Source: Chryseosolibacter sp964551035
GTDB taxonomy: Bacteria; Bacteroidota; Bacteroidia; Cytophagales; Cyclobacteriaceae
DNA length: 64,000 nt
Assembly: GCA_964551035.1 (NCBI GenBank)
Contig: CAZKBK010000015.1
Location: 1-64,000, forward strand
Direction: 5' to 3'
Within the stretch, counting starts at the first letter, position 1. The number at the start of each line of letters is the position of its first letter. A program made the translations under genes and the position numbers. Below the pieces are notes generated by a model that ran no database searches, was not told the origin of the DNA, and worked only from the letters and a program-made list of their open reading frames with translations. Positions 44,441 through 52,767 of the stretch are shown here, piece after piece.

Positions 44441-45079
44441 TCAGAGCTGGAGAACCGTCAACGAGTCCACCTTTCGGAAGTTGTCGTTCCGGTCCATGGC
44501 GCAAACTTCCTTCAGGGCGCCGGTAGGCAGGTCGAAATACCATCCGTGAAGCGAAGGCCGGTCGCGTGTATCCCAGGCCCTCCGGATACAGTCGAGTTGC
44601 GCGAGATTTCGAATCTGGTACTCGATGTTGAGTTCCGCAAGCCGGCGTCCACGGTCTTCAAATCCGAGCCCGTCAAGTTCCCTGCGGTGGGTCTCGTACA
44701 GTCCCGTCATGTTGGCGAGCCAACGATCCAGGACCGGCATGGGGCGGTCCCTGGAAAGTACCTGTCTCACGCCGCTGCAGTGGCTGTACCCACAGACGAC
44801 GATGTGGCCGACTTCGGCGTTGATGACGGCCTCTTCGATGATGGCCATCATGGCGATATCGTCTTCCCGTACCTGCGAAGCGATATTGTGGCATACGAGG
44901 ATTTCGCCAGGCTCCGCGTTGGCAAGTTCCTCAATGGAAACGAGGTTGTCGGAGGAACCGATCCATAAAATATCAGGGCTGTGCATTCCCCCGAGCCGGT
45001 CAAAATAGCCGGCGTCAAGACTCAGCTTTTCCTCAGCCCAGGCTTTGCTCTCCAGGAACATTTTGTCTTTGAATGTCAT
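44441..45079 (-). CDS. Degenerate beta-carbonic anhydrase paralogue (probable pseudoenzyme)
   Basis: 212 residues, aligning without gaps over the first ~100 residues to the active carbonic anhydrase two genes upstream, but the catalytic site is broken. The paralogue has C-S-D-S-R (42-46) and H98/C101; this protein has S-S-D-N-L and Y98/C101. Two of three zinc ligands (Cys42 to Ser, His98 to Tyr) and the Arg of the Asp-Arg dyad are lost; Asp44 and Cys101 remain. The length and frame are intact, so it is kept under selection and not decaying. It overlaps the SulP gene stop by four bases. A regulatory or scaffold role for the transporter is inferred. Confidence 0.9.
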   Translation of the reverse strand: MTFKDKMFLESKAWAEEKLSLDAGYFDRLGGMHSPDILWIGSSDNLVSIEELANAEPGEILVCHNIASQVREDDIAMMAIIEEAVINAEVGHIVVCGYSHCSGVRQVLSRDRPMPVLDRWLANMTGLYETHRRELDGLGFEDRGRRLAELNIEYQIRNLAQLDCIRRAWDTRDRPSLHGWYFDLPTGALKEVCAMDRNDNFRKVDSLTVLQL

Positions 45080-46644
45080 GCTTTGAAAATCGGGTTTTGT
45101 GAACGAATGGATTGGCGCAACTCTACGGTGATGTTTCGGTTTCCCGACGATTCGCGGAAGTCATTGATTGCTTCCAGGATGTCCTGATCGATGAATGCCG
45201 ATCGCGATCCGTCGATGACGACGAGACTGCCGTCGGGAATCTGGTGAAAGGTCTTACGCAACAACGGTTTATTGAGAAAGGAAACATCCTTCGTCAATCG
45301 AATCAGGTACCTGCCGTTTTCATCAACGGCAAAAAGGGCCTTGTGAAAATTGGCTTTCAGTACAAAGAACAACCCCACCAGGATACCGATCACGATGCCC
45401 ACGAGCAGGTCGGTGAAGAGGATGGCAACGATGGTGACCACAAAGGGAATGAACTGGTCCTTTCCTTTACGGTAGATCGCGATGAAAATGGCGGGCTTCG
45501 CCAGTTTATATCCAACCGTAAGCAAGATCGCCGCAAGAGATGCCAATGGTATCTTGTTCAACAGTCCGGGAATAAGCATTACGGTAAGGACGAGCAGGCT
45601 TCCATGGATGATGGCGGAAGCGTTTGTGCGCGCGCCGGCCGCAATGTTGGCTGAACTGCGCACGATCACCGCGGTAATGGGCAGCCCGCCGATGAGCCCG
45701 CTCACCATGTTGCCGATTCCCTGAGCGCGCAACTCCTTGTTGGGGGGCGTCGTTCGCTTAAACGGGTCCAGTTTGTCGACGGCTTCAATACTGAGCAGCG
45801 TTTCAAGGCTCGCGACGATAGCGATCTTTACGGCCACCAACCAGACTTCAGCCTGCATAATGCCCGAGAAATCGGGAAAAGTGAACTGTGCGAGAAAGCT
45901 GCCGACGTCGTCGGCGATGGGCAGCGATACCAGGTGGCTGCTCCCCATAGCCAAAGCGGGTGATGTCGCGCGAAATGTTTCATTCAGGACCACCCCGATG
46001 GTCACCGCGAACAGGGGCCCCGGCAGCACCCGGGTGAACTTCTGCTTCTTGATCCATGGCGTTTCCCAAAGCAGCAGAATCCCCAGGGATATTATACAGA
46101 TAATGATCGCTCCCCCCTGCGGATGCATGAACGCATTGATGATTTCCGTGAACGTGTTTTCACCGTCTGCCTGGGCAAAACGCTCATCGCCCTCGAAGTC
46201 GCGGTCAAAACCGACGGCATGGGGCAGTTGCTTCAGCATCAGGATAAGACCGATCGCGGCGAGCATCCCTTTGATTACCGCCGACGGAAAATAGTTGCCG
46301 AGCGTTCCCGCCTTGAGGAGCGCCATCACCAATTGGATAACGCCGCCGAGAAACACGGCGACGAGAAACAGCCTGAAGTCGCCGAGGGAGAGGATTGATG
46401 CCAGCACGATCGTGGTCAGGCCGGCGGCAGGTCCGCTGACGCTGACTTTGCAGGCCCCGAGCGAACCGATAACAAGACCAGCGACAATCCCGGAGATGAT
46501 CCCTGCGAACAGGGGCGCTCCGGACGCCAGCGCGATTCCCAGGCACAACGGTAGCGCTACAAGAAACACGACGACACCCGAGGGCACGTCATACCCCAGG
46601 TTTTTCAACGGGTGAAATTGGTCTTTTAACTTATGCCCTTCCAT
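45076..46644 (-). CDS. SulP family anion (bicarbonate/sulfate) transporter
   Basis: 522-residue inner-membrane SulP transporter. About 12-14 helices start with L-G-Y-D-V-P-S-G-V-V-V-F-L-V-A-L-P-L-C-L-G-I-A; the family block G-L-I-G-G-L-P-I-T-A-V-I-V-R-S-S-A-N is present. A STAS-like C-terminal region with L-V-V-I-D-G-S-R-S-A-F follows. Substrates of the family include bicarbonate, sulfate and other anions. Flanking carbonic anhydrase genes, coupled on both sides, argue for bicarbonate/CO2 handling over sulfate. Confidence 0.92.
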   Translation of the reverse strand: MEGHKLKDQFHPLKNLGYDVPSGVVVFLVALPLCLGIALASGAPLFAGIISGIVAGLVIGSLGACKVSVSGPAAGLTTIVLASILSLGDFRLFLVAVFLGGVIQLVMALLKAGTLGNYFPSAVIKGMLAAIGLILMLKQLPHAVGFDRDFEGDERFAQADGENTFTEIINAFMHPQGGAIIICIISLGILLLWETPWIKKQKFTRVLPGPLFAVTIGVVLNETFRATSPALAMGSSHLVSLPIADDVGSFLAQFTFPDFSGIMQAEVWLVAVKIAIVASLETLLSIEAVDKLDPFKRTTPPNKELRAQGIGNMVSGLIGGLPITAVIVRSSANIAAGARTNASAIIHGSLLVLTVMLIPGLLNKIPLASLAAILLTVGYKLAKPAIFIAIYRKGKDQFIPFVVTIVAILFTDLLVGIVIGILVGLFFVLKANFHKALFAVDENGRYLIRLTKDVSFLNKPLLRKTFHQIPDGSLVVIDGSRSAFIDQDILEAINDFRESSGNRNITVELRQSIRSQNPIFKA

Positions 46645-47296
46645 TGTCTCCCGCTTTGCCGTTTCCGTTGGTTACATGATAGATCGACGGCAAAGCCCCG
46701 GTGCTGTCCATGCTTACCTTGAGGTCTTTGATGATACCCGTCTTGAGACTGTAAACCCAGCCGTGAATCATGGGCGCATTGCGCTGCTGCCAGGCGTTTT
46801 GTATGATGGTGGTTTTGCTCAGACCGAGAACCTGTTCGATCACGTTGAGTTCGACAAACCGGTCGAATCGTGCCTGGCGGTGCGGGATGGCGTCCAGGTC
46901 CTCCCGGTGAAGCCGATACACGTCCCTGATGAAACAAAGCCAGTTGTCAACAAGACCGTATTGTTCATTGTTCATAGCCGCATCAACACCGCCGCATCCG
47001 TAGTGGCCGCACACGATGACGTGTTTGACTTTCAGAATGTTCACCGCGTAGTCGAGCACACTCAGCAGATTCATGTCGGAGTGAACAACCATGTTCGCAA
47101 TATTCCGGTGAACAAAGACTTCGCCGGGTTGGGTGTTGGTGATCTCATTGGCAGGTACGCGGCTGTCCGAACATCCGATCCATAGGAATTGCGGGCTTTG
47201 GCCTTTTGAAAGGCGGTCAAAGAATTCCGGGTCGGCGTTTAGCCGTTCCTGCACCCAGGCCTTGTTTCCTTGGAGAAGTGATTTATATAATTTCAT
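46631..47296 (-). CDS. Beta-carbonic anhydrase
   Basis: 221 residues, zinc enzyme interconverting CO2 and bicarbonate, close to the E. coli Can type. Zinc ligands and dyad are intact: Cys42-Ser-Asp44-Ser-Arg46 and His98/Cys101 in V-C-G-H-Y-G-C-G-G-V. H-R-N-I-A-N is also present. First gene of a three-gene operon; its end overlaps the SulP start by 14 bases. It supplies bicarbonate to, or draws it from, the transporter. Confidence 0.95.
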   Translation of the reverse strand: MKLYKSLLQGNKAWVQERLNADPEFFDRLSKGQSPQFLWIGCSDSRVPANEITNTQPGEVFVHRNIANMVVHSDMNLLSVLDYAVNILKVKHVIVCGHYGCGGVDAAMNNEQYGLVDNWLCFIRDVYRLHREDLDAIPHRQARFDRFVELNVIEQVLGLSKTTIIQNAWQQRNAPMIHGWVYSLKTGIIKDLKVSMDSTGALPSIYHVTNGNGKAGDNGRA

Positions 47297-47474
47297 TTGT
47301 GCGTGTCAGATTGGTGGATTCTTATAGGGATAATTTCCGATGAGTCGGGGATGCTAACTCCCAATGCGGACACGTCCGCCAACAAGGAGGTAATGCCTTC
47401 AGTGGCGAGTGATCCTCAACGCAATCGGCAAAAGGTAAATGCAGCAGCCGTTAGAAGCCGGCTGAATGGACGGC

Positions 47475-47831
47475 TCAGGCTTTTGGAGGGGGTGTTACTT
47501 TGTCAAGGACATGAAGCGGAACGGCATCGTCGCCGCGGTTACGCTTTCTCAGGTGAGAGATGACATAAAGCATCGAGTCGGTGGAATGACAGGATGTGTC
47601 GAAAAAATCGTCAAAGGTTTTTGCCTTTTCCTCAGGAAGTTCATCACAAACATCGCGCTCCTCTTCCATGCCGACGTTCAGAATAAGTTCGGCCAGGTTC
47701 TCGACGAGATCTTTATTCATGTCGAGTTCAAGCACTTTCAACTCCGCCACGAAAAATCCCATGTTGAGGAACACCATGGCCGTGAGGAGCGTGAAGATCC
47801 GGCTGAACTTATGTCTGCGAATAAACTTCAT
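47475..47831 (-). CDS. Small membrane-anchored hypothetical protein
   Basis: 118 residues from ATG 47831. A much longer open frame continues upstream to 48269, but it is antisense to the MazG-like gene and not believable. One membrane helix or signal (I-F-T-L-L-T-A-M-V-F-L-N-M-G-F-F-V) is followed by an acidic helical part with two Cys (V-C-D-E-L; T-S-C-H-S). No known family. Confidence 0.65.
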   Translation of the reverse strand: MKFIRRHKFSRIFTLLTAMVFLNMGFFVAELKVLELDMNKDLVENLAELILNVGMEEERDVCDELPEEKAKTFDDFFDTSCHSTDSMLYVISHLRKRNRGDDAVPLHVLDKVTPPPKA

Positions 47832-47985
47832 CGTGGCGAAAGTACGGTAATTTTTAGAATTTATCGGAAAATATGATAACCGGAGCCTTGCGGGAATCGC
47901 AAAATTCCCGTTATCATTGTCGTTTAACAATTTTTTAACGACTGGATGGCCGGGGTTCGCGGCTCTCACCAAATGAAACGATTCC

Positions 47986-48456
47986 ATGAAGCAGGCAGAT
48001 GCGCTCAATATGGTGGCTGACTTCCACCGCACTTTCAAACATCCGATTCTTCCGTCACCGGCGATACCTGACGAGAACAGGTGCAGGCTCCGGGTCGCCC
48101 TCCTTTCGGAGGAGTTGAAGGAACTGGAGGTCGCCATCGTTGAGAAGGACATCGTCGAGATAGCGGATGCCTTGTGCGACATCCAGTACGTACTGGCGGG
48201 AGCGATCCTGGAGTTTGGCCTCGGCGAAAAATTCGCGGCCCTCTTTGCAGAGGTGCAGCGCTCAAACATGAGTAAGGCATGTAACTCTGAAGCCGAGGCG
48301 ATCGAGACGATTGAACATTACCGGAAAAAGGACGGCACTGAATGCTATTTCCAGCGTGAAGGAGAGAAGTGGCTGGTGTACCGCAAGTCCGACAACAAGA
48401 CCATCAAGTCCATTAATTATAGCCCGGCCGACTTGCAGGGCATTCTGGGTAAATAG
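47986..48456 (+). CDS. MazG-like / PRA-PH-fold nucleotide pyrophosphohydrolase
   Basis: 156 residues. The helical all-alpha NTP pyrophosphatase motif is visible: E-E-L-K-E-L-E followed by E-I-A-D-A-L-C-D, giving the Glu/Asp metal ligands. It matches the phosphoribosyl-ATP pyrophosphohydrolase-like family of about 120-160 residues found in phages and bacteria. Probably hydrolyses a nucleoside triphosphate or related pyrophosphate. The C-terminal ~60 residues add a small beta domain (Y-R-K-K-D-G-T-E-C-Y-F). Confidence 0.85.
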   Translation: MKQADALNMVADFHRTFKHPILPSPAIPDENRCRLRVALLSEELKELEVAIVEKDIVEIADALCDIQYVLAGAILEFGLGEKFAALFAEVQRSNMSKACNSEAEAIETIEHYRKKDGTECYFQREGEKWLVYRKSDNKTIKSINYSPADLQGILGK

Positions 48457-48556
48457 ACCTCCTTTGGTCACGCGCGGGGTGGCGTGAAGCAGAACAGCGT
48501 GAAGGAGGACTGGGTGCGTACATGATGTTAATACCTGTTTATCAATACGTTAGGAG

Positions 48557-48703
48557 TTATCCGAGTGAATTTTTGGTAACCCAGTAGCGGTAGGCAACAA
48601 TGGCCTTCTGAAGTTTAGAAAGGCGGGTAATATCCCTTTTGCTCATTCGGGGAAGCAACCAGATGTTGAGGCGAGCCAGTATTTTGAAAATCGTCTGCTT
48701 CAT
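48557..48703 (-). CDS. Conserved small basic protein
   Basis: 48 residues from ATG 48703 to TAA 48557-48559. Reads M-K-Q-T-I-F-K-I-L-A-R-L-N, then L-L-P-R, L-S-K-L-Q-K-A-I-V-A and Y-R-Y-W-V-T. From memory this pattern (small basic helix, L-P, then S-K-x-Q-x-A, then an aromatic V-T end) recurs as a very small conserved protein in many Bacteroidota. Function unknown. Confidence 0.7.
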   Translation of the reverse strand: MKQTIFKILARLNIWLLPRMSKRDITRLSKLQKAIVAYRYWVTKNSLG

Positions 48704-48769
48704 GAATATGATGAGGCGGCCGTAAATTCGTTTTAATTTTTATCTTTAAAATCTGATTTACTCAAAAAT

Positions 48770-49660
48770 ATGGAAAATAACCTTGGATCAAGTCCCTTTC
48801 TCGATGCCTGGCATCAGGCCATGTTGATCGGCGCGCTAGCGTTGTTCGCCGTCGCCATCCTCTACTACATTTTTTTCAACCTGAAGCTGGCATCCATAAA
48901 AAGCTATAAAGGCAAATACGACTTCATCAGCAGGCGCCAGATAAAAACCCTGGAATGGGTCTGGATCATTATTGCGATCGGATGCGCTATGCTGATCAAT
49001 CGCTACGGCATGGACAAGCTTGACCAGATGGGAATCTGGTTCTACGTCCGTGTCTTTATTTCGGTTGCAGGCGGAACACTCGTTGGCTACATCGCCTTCC
49101 TCATCCTTGAATATTATTACCCCGGCCAGGTGGACAAGAAACTCAAAAAATGGCGCTTTATGCCCAGGGTTAACCCCAAGACCGGCAATAAGATGCGGTT
49201 ACTCGCCGAACACGAAGAGGATGTACACCTGGATGAGGGTATGAAAGCCGAAGAAGATGTGTTTTCAATAGATTATGACGTGTGGATCGACGAGCAGACG
49301 AAAGATGTCATCGTGGAGAAGTACCAGGGACATCTCCAGGCCCTTCAATGCGGCAGTTGTGGTTTCCATACCCTGAAAGTGGTAAAGGAGGAGATCACCC
49401 GCCGACCCACGCTCGATTCACCGGGCGAGCTGATCAAACATTACGAATGCAGCTATTGCAAGTCCGTCCGGGCGACCGCGTTTAAGATATCCACAATGGA
49501 GGGCGACGATTTCAAAAAGGAGGCTCCCAACGTCAAGCAAGACGTCGTACTCGTTAAGGTGGAGATCAAGTCGTCGGCCGGAACCTCGAAATTCTTTGAG
49601 TTCGGCGATCTGGTACAGGCACAAAAGTTTTTGGCCGAAGTTGAAGAAGAAAAGAAATAG
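48770..49660 (+). CDS. Membrane protein with zinc ribbon
   Basis: 296 residues. Three membrane helices at about 17-38, 62-79 and 88-112 are followed by a cytosolic domain with two Cys pairs, C-G-S-C and about 32 residues later C-S-Y-C, forming a zinc ribbon. The middle part is rich in Glu/Asp. Related proteins occur next to envelope or stress genes in Bacteroidota but have no assigned function. Preceded by a TATCTTTA box close to the -7 consensus. Confidence 0.72.
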   Translation: MENNLGSSPFLDAWHQAMLIGALALFAVAILYYIFFNLKLASIKSYKGKYDFISRRQIKTLEWVWIIIAIGCAMLINRYGMDKLDQMGIWFYVRVFISVAGGTLVGYIAFLILEYYYPGQVDKKLKKWRFMPRVNPKTGNKMRLLAEHEEDVHLDEGMKAEEDVFSIDYDVWIDEQTKDVIVEKYQGHLQALQCGSCGFHTLKVVKEEITRRPTLDSPGELIKHYECSYCKSVRATAFKISTMEGDDFKKEAPNVKQDVVLVKVEIKSSAGTSKFFEFGDLVQAQKFLAEVEEEKK

Positions 49661-49758
49661 CCGGTATCAATCTTGCTGTGAATTAATCTACCGGTTACGC
49701 TGTTGAGGGAATAACCACCCCGGCGCATTTTTCGTTTGATCGGGTATATTTTTACAGA

Positions 49759-51798
49759 ATGAAGAGATTGACCATAACCGTTTTTGCCGCGTTTGTTTTT
49801 CTAAACGCGTACTCCTCCATTTTACGGGATTCGTCCGCACTCAAACCCAAGCCTGTTTATGGCAAGGAAGCGAAGGTAATCGCCTATATCCTGGACAGCA
49901 ATCACTACCGGGGAATTTCCCTTGATGATTCGCTGTCGTCTGTCATTCTCGACAACTACGTCGGCACCCTTGACAACAACAGGGCGTATTTTCTGTCGTC
50001 CGATCTGAAGGATTTTGAGCGGTATCGTTATGAGATCGACGACCTCACGCGCGACGAGAACGTTGACGTTGCCTATGACATCTACAACGTCTTTCGAAGC
50101 CGTTTCGACCAGCGCATGGAATACGTGCTCAACACCCTGATTTCAAAGGAATTCGACTACAGCATCGCGGAATATTACGAAACGGATCGCGAAAATGAAC
50201 CGTGGTCCCGTAGCGAGGCCGAACTCAACGAACTCTGGCGGAAAATCATCAAGTCGCAGGCGCTCAGCCTCAAGCTGACGGGGAAAACACAGGAAGAGAT
50301 CGAAAAAACCCTCACGGAACGCTATGAGCGCCTCGTAAAGACGTACACGCGGGATGTCAACGCACAGGATATCTTCAGCATGTACATGAATACGATCACG
50401 GAGGCTTACGACCCCCACACCAACTATTTTTCACCGGCAGCCGCTGACCGCTTTAAACAGAGCATGAGCCTCTCCCTGGAGGGAATCGGCGCGCGGCTGC
50501 AAACCGACAACGATTACACCAAGGTTGTGGAGGTGATACCTGGCGGGCCCGCAGACAAGAGCGACCTTGTCCATGTGAATGACCGGATCATCGGCGTGGG
50601 ACAAGGCGACGACGGTGAGGTTGTCGATGTGGTCGGTTGGCGCATCGACGATGTCGTGAAACTGATCAAGGGCCCGAAAGGAACCAAAGTAAAGTTGCGT
50701 ATCCTGCCGGGAGAAACCGGCATCAATGGAAAGCCGCAGGAGTTTGTCCTGGTCCGCGACAAGATCAACCTGAATGACCTCAAGGCGAAAAAGGACATCA
50801 TTACCTACGAGAAAGAAGGTAAGCCCCTTCAACTGGGTGTGATCACAATACCGAGTTTCTACATGGATTTCGAGGCGGCGCAACGCGGAGACCCTAACTA
50901 CACGAGCACCACGCGCGACGTGCAGCGGCTGGTTGGCGAATTGAAGGCCGAAGGTGTGGATGGCCTGGTCATCGATCTGCGCAACAATGGAGGCGGATCG
51001 TTGGCGGAAGCCATCGACCTGACCGGTATTTTTATCAAGAACGGCCCCGTTGTTCAGGTAAAAGACAGCAGGAACGACCTCAGGGTGGGTGCTGATGAAG
51101 ACCCGTCCATTGCGTTTGACGGCCCGCTCGTGGTGTTGACCAACCGCTTCAGCGCGTCGGCGTCGGAGATCTTCGCGGGGGCCATCCAGGATTACAACCG
51201 CGGCGTCGTTGTCGGCGAGTCGACTTATGGAAAAGGAACGGTGCAGACCGTGATCGACCTGAGCCGCTTTATTCGCGACCCGGACGACGAAGTGGGCCAG
51301 TTGAAATTGACATTCCAGAAATTTTATCGCGTGACCGGCAGCAGCACGCAGCACAAAGGCGTGACGCCGGATATCGGTTTGCCTTCGGCCCTTGATCCGC
51401 AGCAATTCGGTGAAAGTTCAAGCCCGAGCGCGCTCCCGTGGGACGAAATCGCGGGTACTTTCTACGAGAAAACGCCGCTGATCAATGACCGCGTGATTAC
51501 CGGATTGACCCAGTCATACCACGAGCGTTTGAAAACGGATTCACTCCTCAACAAGTTTGTCGTCGAAACGGAGGAAGCACGACGAAGCCTGAAAGACACG
51601 CGAATCTCCCTTAACGAAGCCCAGCGGCGTAGTGAAATGGGGGAAGCGGAAAAAAAGGCGGCGGGCGGTGACCGGCTGAATACGAGTCTCGGTGGCAGGG
51701 AGGCACTTCAGGTATCCGACCTTAAGGCCGTGGACGATGAATACCTGCGCGAAGGCCTCTTCATACTGGGCGACCTGATCACCAGTAAGATCGGCTAA
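49759..51798 (+). CDS. prc: C-terminal (tail-specific) processing protease
   Basis: 679 residues with signal peptide, periplasmic S41 peptidase cutting protein C-termini. A helical N-domain (about 20-215) is followed by a PDZ domain (about 225-310), then the protease fold with F-S-A-S-A-S-E-I-F (Ser467 probable nucleophile) and G-E-S-T-Y-G-K-G-T-V-Q (Lys492), a 25-residue spacing as in CtpA. The C-terminal segment matches the Prc helical tail. It converges with the TraB/GumN gene, sharing four bases. Confidence 0.93.
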   Translation: MKRLTITVFAAFVFLNAYSSILRDSSALKPKPVYGKEAKVIAYILDSNHYRGISLDDSLSSVILDNYVGTLDNNRAYFLSSDLKDFERYRYEIDDLTRDENVDVAYDIYNVFRSRFDQRMEYVLNTLISKEFDYSIAEYYETDRENEPWSRSEAELNELWRKIIKSQALSLKLTGKTQEEIEKTLTERYERLVKTYTRDVNAQDIFSMYMNTITEAYDPHTNYFSPAAADRFKQSMSLSLEGIGARLQTDNDYTKVVEVIPGGPADKSDLVHVNDRIIGVGQGDDGEVVDVVGWRIDDVVKLIKGPKGTKVKLRILPGETGINGKPQEFVLVRDKINLNDLKAKKDIITYEKEGKPLQLGVITIPSFYMDFEAAQRGDPNYTSTTRDVQRLVGELKAEGVDGLVIDLRNNGGGSLAEAIDLTGIFIKNGPVVQVKDSRNDLRVGADEDPSIAFDGPLVVLTNRFSASASEIFAGAIQDYNRGVVVGESTYGKGTVQTVIDLSRFIRDPDDEVGQLKLTFQKFYRVTGSSTQHKGVTPDIGLPSALDPQQFGESSSPSALPWDEIAGTFYEKTPLINDRVITGLTQSYHERLKTDSLLNKFVVETEEARRSLKDTRISLNEAQRRSEMGEAEKKAAGGDRLNTSLGGREALQVSDLKAVDDEYLREGLFILGDLITSKIG

Positions 51799-52670
51799 CG
51801 GCTGACCTGCACCGGCGTCAGCGTGAAACCCCGGTTCTTAAGTAACGCAAGCAGTCCTTTCTCCCCTTCGAGGTGGGCGAAACCCACAGCGATGAACGCA
51901 GGTTTGTCGTGAACCATCTTGTCGATTGTCGGAAGCCACTCGGCGTTTCGCTTGTAATAGAACTCCTCGATAAAAACAGGGTTACTCTCCGTAGGATGCA
52001 CGGTGTATTCAAAGACATTTTCCAGGTCGCCCTTCCGGTACGCCGCGGTGAGTTTTTCAAATTCCGTCTTCTGTCGCCCGAAATTTTCAATGCTGTGCAT
52101 CAACGCGGTAACCTGCGCGTCCATCGGGTACGCGCTGATGGCCCTTGCCTCGCGTTCGATTTCTTCCAGGCTGTAGGTCTCCAGCTTGTTTTTCCTGGCC
52201 AGCTCAAGCAACTCAATGTCGTAGAATTTTACTTTTTCGCCGAGTGAGAGGCGCGTCATGGAGATGGATAGGGCAAGGGGAATGAGCTTGCCGTAGTGGT
52301 GCTCGAACTTGCTGCGTGGCATTCCGAATTGCGTATCGAAAAAGGCGACAACTTTTTCGTAGTCCGCCGCATCCAGCGTCGTCTGGAGTGATTCTCCGTC
52401 AGGGAAATGCACGGCCTTGTTGAGTTCATGCTGCGCGTGATGGTCCACCTGGTCTTCGATGGCGAAGATCTGGGCCTTCTTCATGGTCGCGATGACTTCC
52501 TCCGGAATGAAAAATTCATGTTCGCCGACAAATTTCAACGTACCCATCAGGTAGGATGGCGTCTCGAGGCCGTTGCCGGAGATTTCCCAGAGAATGGATT
52601 GCTGCGCCTGTGAAGAAAACGATACCGATAGAACGAGACCGATGATCCGGAATAGACGAGAGGTGTACAT
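51795..52670 (-). CDS. TraB/GumN family protein
   Basis: 291 residues with signal peptide. TraB/GumN fold: an opening L-W-E-I-S-G-N-G-L-E-T-P-S-Y-L-M-G-T-L-K-F, the P-E-E-V-I-A-T-M-K-K-A helix, and the end A-F-I-A-V-G-F-A-H-L-E-G-E-K-G-L-L-x-L-L-K-N-R-G-F. The conserved Gly-x-Leu-His-type His is replaced (G-T-L-K here), though F-A-H-L-E-G is kept, so metalloprotease-like activity is uncertain. Exported or lipid-associated. Confidence 0.88.
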   Translation of the reverse strand: MYTSRLFRIIGLVLSVSFSSQAQQSILWEISGNGLETPSYLMGTLKFVGEHEFFIPEEVIATMKKAQIFAIEDQVDHHAQHELNKAVHFPDGESLQTTLDAADYEKVVAFFDTQFGMPRSKFEHHYGKLIPLALSISMTRLSLGEKVKFYDIELLELARKNKLETYSLEEIEREARAISAYPMDAQVTALMHSIENFGRQKTEFEKLTAAYRKGDLENVFEYTVHPTESNPVFIEEFYYKRNAEWLPTIDKMVHDKPAFIAVGFAHLEGEKGLLALLKNRGFTLTPVQVSR

Positions 52671-52767
52671 GGGTTGCAGTGATGGTTTAGACTATAAATA
52701 TAGAAGAATTTTTTTTGCGCGAAGTCTTCATTTTATTACTTATTTTCGAAGTTTTACGTGCTAACGC

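Noticed and set aside
47371..47401. TCCGCCAACAAGGAGG as a fourth GlxA-type operator
   Set aside because: Only the TCCGCCA and AGG parts match; the TGCGACA half is absent.
47832..48269. Upstream extension of the small membrane protein frame
   Set aside because: It is antisense to the MazG-like gene; the membrane segment and natural start begin at 47831.
50431..51405. 324-codon open frame on the minus strand
   Set aside because: Antisense to the well-supported processing protease; composition is typical of a shadow frame.
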